Shown here one piece after another: positions 58,486 through 64,000 of a stretch of DNA of 64,000 bases. Made by a program: the position numbers and the translations under genes. A model generated the notes under the pieces. The model had not been told where the DNA came from. It saw only the letters and a program-made list of their open reading frames with translations, and made no database searches. Every line of letters begins with the position of its first letter. Position 1 is the stretch's first letter. Origin of the DNA: Saururus chinensis (lineage: Eukaryota; Streptophyta; Magnoliopsida; Piperales; Saururaceae); NCBI GenBank assembly GCA_035235625.1, contig CP141150.1:12648001-12712000 (forward strand), read 5' to 3'.

Positions 58486-59841
58486 ATGGGGAAGCTCTGC
58501 CCCTCTATGCGATCAGCCCGGCTTCCCCTCCCGCTCCTGAAGCTGCCCGCTTCCTCTCCCACCGCCCCCCACAAACCCTACAAGCCCAAGTCCTCGAAGC
58601 CCCGTAAAACCCCTTCCAAAACGCCCTCCCAGCCCACCATCTTCCGCTCCCCCTCCCTCCCCGCCGCCAAGCAGGCCTATGACTCCCTCCTCTCCTCCTC
58701 TTCCTCCTCCGCCCTCTCCCTTACCGCCCACAACGCCCTCCTCCAGTCCTACGCCTCCGTCGCCGCCGACCCACGTGACCCACTTGCCCTCCTCCGCCAC
58801 ATGCAGCAAAAGTCGCCGGCTTTCTCCCCCGACCACTCCACCTTCCACCTCCTCCTCGCGCGTTCCCCCGCCCCTTCGATGCCGGCAATCTCCGCTGTTC
58901 TCTCCCTCATGTCGTCGACGGGGTATCCCCCGAATGCGGCAACCCTGGACGTCGCCGTCCGAGCCCTGTGCGCTTCCGGCCTTCTCGACGACGCCGCGCA
59001 GCTGATGAAAGAATTCTCCGCCCGCCACGCCCCGCCCGACGAGTTCACCTACAACTTCCTCGTCCGCCGCCTCTGCAAGGCCTGCTCGTCCATGGCCGAC
59101 GTTTACCGCCTCATCGACGAGCTCAAGAGCGACGCCGGGCTAAAGCCCAATTTGGTGACGTACACTATTCTTATCAGCGAGGTCTGCGGCCAGATGAATC
59201 TCCGGGAGGCGATGAGGCTGATCGACGAACTGGGTCGGGCCGGATTCAAGCCGGATTGCTACTTGTACAATACCATGATGAAGGCTTACTGCGTTATGGG
59301 TGAATGCAGCCAGACGATCGGAGTCTATAAGAAAATGAAGGAGGAAGGTATTGAGCCTGATCTTGTGACTTACAATACGCTTGTTTTCGGGCTTTCGAAG
59401 GTGGGGAGGATCAGTGAGGCGAGGAAGTATATGAATTTGATGGTGGAGATGGGCCATTTTCCAGATGCAGTGACCTACACTTCGTTGATGAACGGAATGT
59501 GCAGGAAAGGCGAGGCGATGGGGGCATTGGAGCTGCTCAAGGAGATGCATGAGAAGGGGTGTGAACCGAATGAGTGTACTTACAATACTTTGCTTCATGG
59601 GCTCTGCAAGGGGAAGGTGCTGGAGAAGGCAATGGAGCTGTATGGGGGGATGAAGATGAATGGGATGAAGCTGGATGGTCCGAGCTATTCGACATTGGTG
59701 AGAGTGTTGTGCAGGGAGGGAAGAATTGCAGAAGCATATGAGGTGTTTGATTATGCCAAGGAGAGTAAGAGTTTGACAGATGTTGCAGCTTACGAGGCAT
59801 TGGAAACTTCACTGAAGTGGGTGATGAGGATGAAGGGATGA
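58486..59841 (+). CDS. P-class pentatricopeptide repeat protein
   Basis: Intronless, 451 residues. Residues 1-50 are basic and Ser/Pro-rich (RSARLPLPLLKLP, KPYKPKSSKPRK), typical of an organellar targeting peptide. From about residue 145 at least eight 35-residue PPR motifs follow in tandem: DEFTYNFLVRRLCK, NLVTYTILISEVC, DCYLYNTMMKAYC, DLVTYNTLVFGLSK, DAVTYTSLMNGMCRKG, NECTYNTLLHGLCKG, DGPSYSTLVRVLCREG. No E, DYW or SMR domain. P-class proteins bind organellar RNA and affect its stability, splicing or translation. From memory it resembles Arabidopsis At2g17670, including the YEVFDYAKESKSL...DVAAY ending; this was not searched. Codon GC is very high over the first 250 codons and drops afterwards. 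Antisense open frames are its shadow. Confidence 0.93.
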   Translation: MGKLCPSMRSARLPLPLLKLPASSPTAPHKPYKPKSSKPRKTPSKTPSQPTIFRSPSLPAAKQAYDSLLSSSSSSALSLTAHNALLQSYASVAADPRDPLALLRHMQQKSPAFSPDHSTFHLLLARSPAPSMPAISAVLSLMSSTGYPPNAATLDVAVRALCASGLLDDAAQLMKEFSARHAPPDEFTYNFLVRRLCKACSSMADVYRLIDELKSDAGLKPNLVTYTILISEVCGQMNLREAMRLIDELGRAGFKPDCYLYNTMMKAYCVMGECSQTIGVYKKMKEEGIEPDLVTYNTLVFGLSKVGRISEARKYMNLMVEMGHFPDAVTYTSLMNGMCRKGEAMGALELLKEMHEKGCEPNECTYNTLLHGLCKGKVLEKAMELYGGMKMNGMKLDGPSYSTLVRVLCREGRIAEAYEVFDYAKESKSLTDVAAYEALETSLKWVMRMKG

Positions 59842-61640
59842 ATGATATCGATCGTTAGTAGGTTGGTTTCTTCAGTATTTAGCCTTTCTGTAGAACTGGT
59901 TCTTCATTTCTTTTATTATTTGACTGTTGCATTCACCTATCGATATGCTCTGTTTGAACAGAATGTATGTGGAAAATGAAAATTGGGTGATTAGTTTCGT
60001 TAGACACCTAGAACTTTGGAACTGAGTGTTATAAATCATTGTTGTTATGCACTGCTCCAGTTGATGTCTTACTTTGTTGGTGGTGGAAGTCTTTTGTTTT
60101 TTTATAATGAGGTGTTATTTGAAGCTTCTTGTATCTATCTACCTTTTGGAGCTTGCTTGCTGACCAAATTTTATGGAAAGAACTAGTTGCATTTACTAGA
60201 GGATTCTAATTTCAAATATCCTAAAGCCCTGTTAGGTAGTAGCTTAATTTTTCGGTTATATAATTTGCTCCGTTATAGCTTGCCCTGAACTGTTGTCACA
60301 AGGTTAATTGTCGTAAAAAATTTGAAGGTGCTTTTTATTGTTATGCTACACGTTTTGTGAAATTCATAAGAGTTTCTATAGCATCTTACAACTAGCCTAT
60401 TCTGATATGCTAAATTCTAATCGCTTGGACTTTTTTGTGCAGCATTAGTCCAGAGTTGCACATGATAAACTTCTAGTAAATATGGCAGTGAATAACAATA
60501 TATGGACCCAAGGATTGCGATTCTGGATTAAGCAACAGATTATTCAACATTTGAAGACTCTTGAGAGCTCTTCTAATAATATTTAAATCCTGCTTTTGAT
60601 CCAATAGATTCCTTTGAAGTTATAAACTCAGCAGTTTGTGGTACCTTGTTAGGTAATATATATTTTCCAGTTACCTAATTTAAATGGTTAGCATATATTT
60701 TCTATTCTGCAGTGAAGACATACATCTGAGATACAAACGAGTTCTTTTGAGCTTTTACTGGATTAAGTACAATGTTGATCCAATGTAAATGACATGCATA
60801 GCCCATATCTGGATCCATATTATTAAAAAAGAAATGTGATGTTTATAAATAAATTGATAAATTCAGGGAAGTACATAAAATATGTAGCCAACTAGTTCTC
60901 AGTATATGTACTTATCCAACAACAAGATCCTTATCAAGAAAATTATCTTTTTCAGCAAGGTTATCATCTTTTTAATTCTATAAGGGGTTAGTAATGCAGA
61001 CTCTAGCGATTTTGCTGCGTTGTACAGGTCCCAACAGACAGAACTGAGTGCACTTAAGTACTTGGTTGTCTTCCTTTGATGACCTTCCACTATTTGACTG
61101 GATCATATTAAAAGTCTACACTTTGTCTTCAGTTGCATGCGCACTTTTGTTTCTTTCACGTTTTGCTTGTTGGCAGTAGTCCAAGTGCCAAGTACCTAAA
61201 TAGAATATTTTGTAGTGTCAGGCTCTTCCCCAACCTAGACACACAAAAGGGTGTTTGTTGGAGGTTGAATTTAGATGTTTATCTGCCACCATTCCTTACT
61301 TAAAAGAAGATTAAACCATTGTAGGCCAACGACATTCATCTGACCTATATTTGGTCATCGATGTAATTTTTTGTTTAGTACATTACTAGTGAGATTGACA
61401 TAGACAATGAGGGTTGTTGCTGCCAGAGTAGAAGTGGACAAAAAATTAGGCATATTATAATGTTCTGCATGCTCAGTAAAAAAAATGCATAGATTAGACT
61501 AGTGCAAAAATGTGGACACATAAGTAAGACTACAAGATATTCAATTTATGTAATTCTGGATGCCATAATTTGTTGTTGATAAACACTATTTTCATTATAG
61601 AATTTATTTTGCTAGAGGATTGCTACCTATACTAGTTAAA
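59842..61640. other. 3' flank and intergenic sequence, no gene seen
   Basis: Ordinary AT-rich sequence without recognised elements. 'tgaagacatacatc' at 60713 recurs in the possible exon at 61805. Confidence 0.4.
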
Positions 61641-61800
61641 CTTGGTTGACTATATGCAGCCATTCAACAGGTAAGCGTGTAGATTTTTTGTTTCATGTTC
61701 ACTTTGTATGCTCAGCATTCCACTTCTCTGTGCTACCTACCATACTGAATAACTCTTTGGGATTTGTAGTAATTTTGGTTCATTATATTTCTTTCTTACA

Positions 61801-61918
61801 GGCTAATGAAGACATACATCATAGAGAAAGTAGCTCAAATGTGTCAGAATTGCATTCTTCTCGGGTCTCCTCAGGCAGAAGAGTAGCTAGAGCACTGGAA
61901 ATTTTGCCAATAAGATGA
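61801..61918 (+). other. Possible short 3' exon
   Basis: A pyrimidine tract and acceptor (ttctttcttacag) precede a frame reading ANEDIHHRESSSNVSELH then RRVARALEILPIR and a stop. About 135 bases upstream 'tatatgcag|ccattcaacag|gtaagc' could be a tiny exon. No upstream partner was found; it could be a downstream exon of the PPR transcript, a remnant gene, or chance. Confidence 0.25.
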
Positions 61919-62231
61919 TATTACAAACAACAGATTTTTTAATGGTGTCAATAATTTACAATACTCACGCTAGGTTACACATCTCTGATTGTCCTATATT
62001 TTCGTTTGCCTCCACATTGATTGGGCAGAAAATATAGTACATACTGTAAAATGCTGGGTTTTGTCCAACCAAATCAAGTCAAACGAGGACGTGATATGCA
62101 AGAGAAGCCGAGTTATTTGTGCTTTTGTTCCATTCATGTAACAGCTGATCAAGCAAAATCTTGGGCATCCCACTATAATGCCTAATGGGAGAAAAGAAGA
62201 AAGAAAGTGGATGTGTATTACTAATTACATT

Positions 62232-63083
62232 CTACTCATTGGAAATGTTTAGAAGAATGGCTCTCATTTTGATCAAACTCCTGAAAACACATTCCAAACC
62301 ATCCTCCATTGCTTGAAAACCTGCACCTATTGCTGCCAGTTGGCTTTGAGGTTTAGCAAGTCTCAGTGCATCAAGCTGTTTAGACGACTTTGAGCTATGT
62401 AAAGCATTTAGGAAGGCATCAATCTTATTAAGATCAAACATTTTGTCCATCTCTTTCTCACAGGCTACTCGTCTTTTGCTGATCCATTTTGATAAGCACT
62501 GTCTCCTCGGCTTGGGGCCCAAAATATAGGAAAAGAGCGACTGAAAGATTGTTACACTGATAGATCTTACTTCTCCCCCCATACCAATAACCAATGCTAG
62601 TTGTTTATCACATCCTGAGAAAGATGTCCTGCTGCAGTCTATCACTCTCAATAACTTGATGCACCTCTCTACCTCTTTTTGCATCTTCTTTTTGGAGGAA
62701 AAGTAGGCATTAACCTCACTCTCCATATCTGGTCTCCCTCCTCTGCTTCGCCGAAGGGCAGATTGCAGATCTTGCACATTGCCCTTCATCTGGAGGATAA
62801 TATTCCTGGCCCCATCGCACACCTCGAGCATCCTGATTGATTCGTCTAATGATTCATTCAACCAATACTCATGCCATTGGCTTGACATCTCCTGCAGGAA
62901 GAATGGCAACTGATGCAAGCTTTGTAGATGCTCATACATGCCGCTAATGGCACATAAAACACCATGGAGCATCAGAGCTCCATGCTGTCCTGATGAAGAC
63001 GGTATCGCTTGCAGTTTTCTTAGAGTGTTAAGCTTCTCTTCAGCAACGAGGATGGCAGGGTCATGGCAAAGTGCAGTAGCCAT
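62232..63083 (-). CDS. DUF241 (BPS1-like) protein
   Basis: Single exon, 283 residues from the Met chosen (MATALCHDPAILVAEEKL). Conserved DUF241 features in order: EEKLNTLRKL; LMLHGVLCAISGMYEHLQSLHQLPF; WLNESLDESIRMLEVCDGAR; ILQMKGNVQDLQSALRRSRG, ESEVNAYFSSKKKMQKEVERCIKLLR; C-terminal VFRSLIKMRAILLNI. Family members are plant-specific, mostly helical; BPS1 of Arabidopsis limits a root-derived mobile signal, but most paralogues have no known role. Alternative start: an in-frame ATG at 63158 would add 25 residues. However, 'tttctttcgacag' just after it looks like an intron acceptor, so 63083 is preferred. The gene is convergent with the PPR gene, and a MITE sits 81 bases upstream of the start. 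Confidence 0.87.
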   Translation of the reverse strand: MATALCHDPAILVAEEKLNTLRKLQAIPSSSGQHGALMLHGVLCAISGMYEHLQSLHQLPFFLQEMSSQWHEYWLNESLDESIRMLEVCDGARNIILQMKGNVQDLQSALRRSRGGRPDMESEVNAYFSSKKKMQKEVERCIKLLRVIDCSRTSFSGCDKQLALVIGMGGEVRSISVTIFQSLFSYILGPKPRRQCLSKWISKRRVACEKEMDKMFDLNKIDAFLNALHSSKSSKQLDALRLAKPQSQLAAIGAGFQAMEDGLECVFRSLIKMRAILLNISNE

Positions 63084-63279
63084 CTTCGCTTGGATTGGAA
63101 CTCCCTGTCGAAAGAAACCAAGTTTAGAAGCAGTAAGAAGAATGGTCCTCCACTCCATAAGAAGCACTGTTTTAAAACCCGGCCCGGCCCGGCCGGTCGG
63201 ACCGGGTTCAACCGGACCCGGACCATATTCCGGGCCGGGTTATTATTTTATCCGGGTTGCTTAAAGTGGAAAAAATTTT

Positions 63280-63345
63280 GGGAGAGGATGGGATTCGAAC
63301 TCACGAAGTAGTAACTATTGCACGCATTTTGACCACTGGGCTATG
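63280..63345 (-). other. tRNA-like sequence 1 (A and B boxes) inside the MITE
   Basis: Minus strand: TAGCCCAGTGGTC (A-box type, 63343-63331) and, about 30 bases on, GAGTTCGAATCCC (B-box type, 63303-63290). Spacing fits a Pol III internal promoter. The stems do not close into a tRNA cloverleaf by eye, so it is not called a tRNA gene. Confidence 0.6.
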
Positions 63346-63418
63346 TTTTATTAGTTGTAAACATGTTTTTGACCATATTATTTAAATATTAACTGTATAA
63401 CGTACCAGAAAAAAAATC

Positions 63419-63489
63419 GTTCATCCCGCGATTCGAACCCAAGACGTAATATAATAGCGTTCCCGCCTTTTACCAGCTGAGTTACGGAA
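63419..63489 (-). other. tRNA-like sequence 2 (A and B boxes) inside the MITE
   Basis: Minus strand: TAACTCAGCTGGTAAAAG (A-box type, about 63485-63468) and GGGTTCGAATCGC (B-box type, 63440-63427). About 70 bases overall, tRNA-sized, but acceptor and T stems pair poorly. Different from tRNA-like sequence 1. Confidence 0.6.
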
Positions 63490-63644
63490 ATGCGATGCAT
63501 ATAGTTTTACTAAATATAGTATTTAATCTATTATATATTAAACGGGTCAACCCGGGTTAACCCGCGGTTGAACCGAGTCAACCCGGCCCGGCGACCAATC
63601 CGGGTCAGCCTCCGGGCCGGTTTTTAAAACACTGATAAGAAGTC

Positions 63645-63653
63645 TTTATATAA
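63645..63653 (-). promoter_or_regulatory. Probable TATA box of the DUF241 gene
   Basis: Minus-strand GTTATATAAAG just outside the right target duplication of the MITE. Without the 470-bp MITE plus one 8-bp duplication copy it would lie about 85 bases from the start codon, a usual distance; with the MITE it is about 560 bases away. Confidence 0.5.
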
Positions 63654-64000
63654 CAGACACTTCAGAATGCAAATGGGGGAACACATGGAGGAATCTTGTC
63701 CTTCAGTGTCTGTTTCTCTGAACCCTCTTATTCAACCATGTCCTTCATCTGTTTTCCGACAATTTGGATCTTTGCAGCTATATGATTTTGTATATCATTT
63801 GTTTAAGAAACAAGTGAGCTGCTTATGAAGATACGATGTTTGGTCGAGATCTTCAAATGGGTATCGCCCAAACTTCTCAGCAAGTTCGTCTACAGTTTGC
63901 AGATCTCACCAACTTTTTGTATGTGAAGAATCAAAATAATTGAGATCACGAGTGGGTATATGCTCCTAGTTTTCTTTGTTAATTTTTTGCTGAAGGGGTA
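63654..64000. other. Upstream flank, no gene seen
   Basis: A 36-codon frame (63836-63943) reads FGRDLQMGIAQTSQQVRLQF then ADLTNFLYVKNQNN; not recognised. The stretch is cut by the window end. Confidence 0.3.

Larger units (their letters stand above)
63165..63634. mobile_element. hAT-type MITE (family A), 470 bp, perfect 8-bp target duplication
   Basis: Left end CACTGTTTTAAAACCCGGCC; right end GGCCGGTTTTTAAAACACTG. The flanks ATAAGAAG at 63157-63164 and 63635-63642 are identical. GC-rich subterminal blocks of 'cccggcccgg' and 'aacccgggttaacccg'. Same family as 28217-29690 and 17930-18323. The interior carries two tRNA-like sequences on the minus strand. Confidence 0.92.

Noticed and set aside
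58513..59812. Antisense frames up to 171 codons
   Set aside because: Shadows of the GC-rich PPR gene.
63280..63489. Two genuine tRNA genes
   Set aside because: A and B boxes are present but acceptor, D and T stems do not pair well enough; called tRNA-like only.

Overview
The window is nuclear DNA of a flowering plant: split genes with GT-AG introns, plant-only families (ZF-HD zinc-finger homeodomain, P-class PPR, DUF241, PGIP-type LRR) and dense layered transposons (Ty3/gypsy LTRs, L1-type LINEs, hAT, MULE, CACTA-like and Stowaway-like elements). The PPR gene has a very GC-rich 5' half falling to an ordinary 3' half, which hints at a monocot; the species cannot be fixed. I saw no bacterial or organellar gene order, no CRISPR array and no rRNA.

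Layout. 1-9.8 kb is retrotransposon territory: a window-truncated LTR, a decayed Ty3/gypsy pol end with its 3' LTR, and a complete 4.86-kb solo LTR with a perfect 5-bp target duplication. 10.2-14.1 kb holds a near-perfect 127-bp hairpin and two broken gene pieces (a WDR44-like WD40 gene and a PPR gene) bounded by short inverted termini. 15.3-18.3 kb is a minus-strand chromovirus pol fragment fused to a hAT end. 18.4-24.0 kb holds a foldback, a MULE-like element, a hAT-like element and a perfect 183-bp x3 tandem repeat. 24.35-27.23 kb is a five-exon RING-H2 E3 ligase gene, reconstructed here from splice sites. 28.2-38.1 kb is a hAT element, a CACTA-like end and a minus-strand L1 LINE split by a 3.3-kb solo LTR. 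40.3-48.2 kb holds two intact small ZF-HD genes in head-to-head orientation with a decayed third copy, separated by LINE and LTR debris. 49.3-57 kb has Copia-like LTR remnants, more minus-strand LINE pieces, a broken PGIP gene interrupted by an LTR, and a hAT element with a perfect 8-bp target duplication. 58.5-63.1 kb is gene space: a PPR gene and a convergent DUF241 gene, with a 470-bp hAT-type MITE between the DUF241 gene and its apparent TATA box.

Likely functional genes: RING-H2 (24354-27229, -), ZF-HD 1 (40299-40742, -), ZF-HD 2 (47681-48151, +), PPR (58486-59841, +), DUF241 (62232-63083, -). They do not form one pathway. The ZF-HD copies are a local duplication. The most interesting observations are the MITE carrying two tRNA-like Pol III promoter pairs placed in the DUF241 promoter, the inverted ZF-HD cluster with a lost ancestral start codon and an altered recognition helix, and the 127-bp hairpin next to inverted termini around a WD40 gene fragment.
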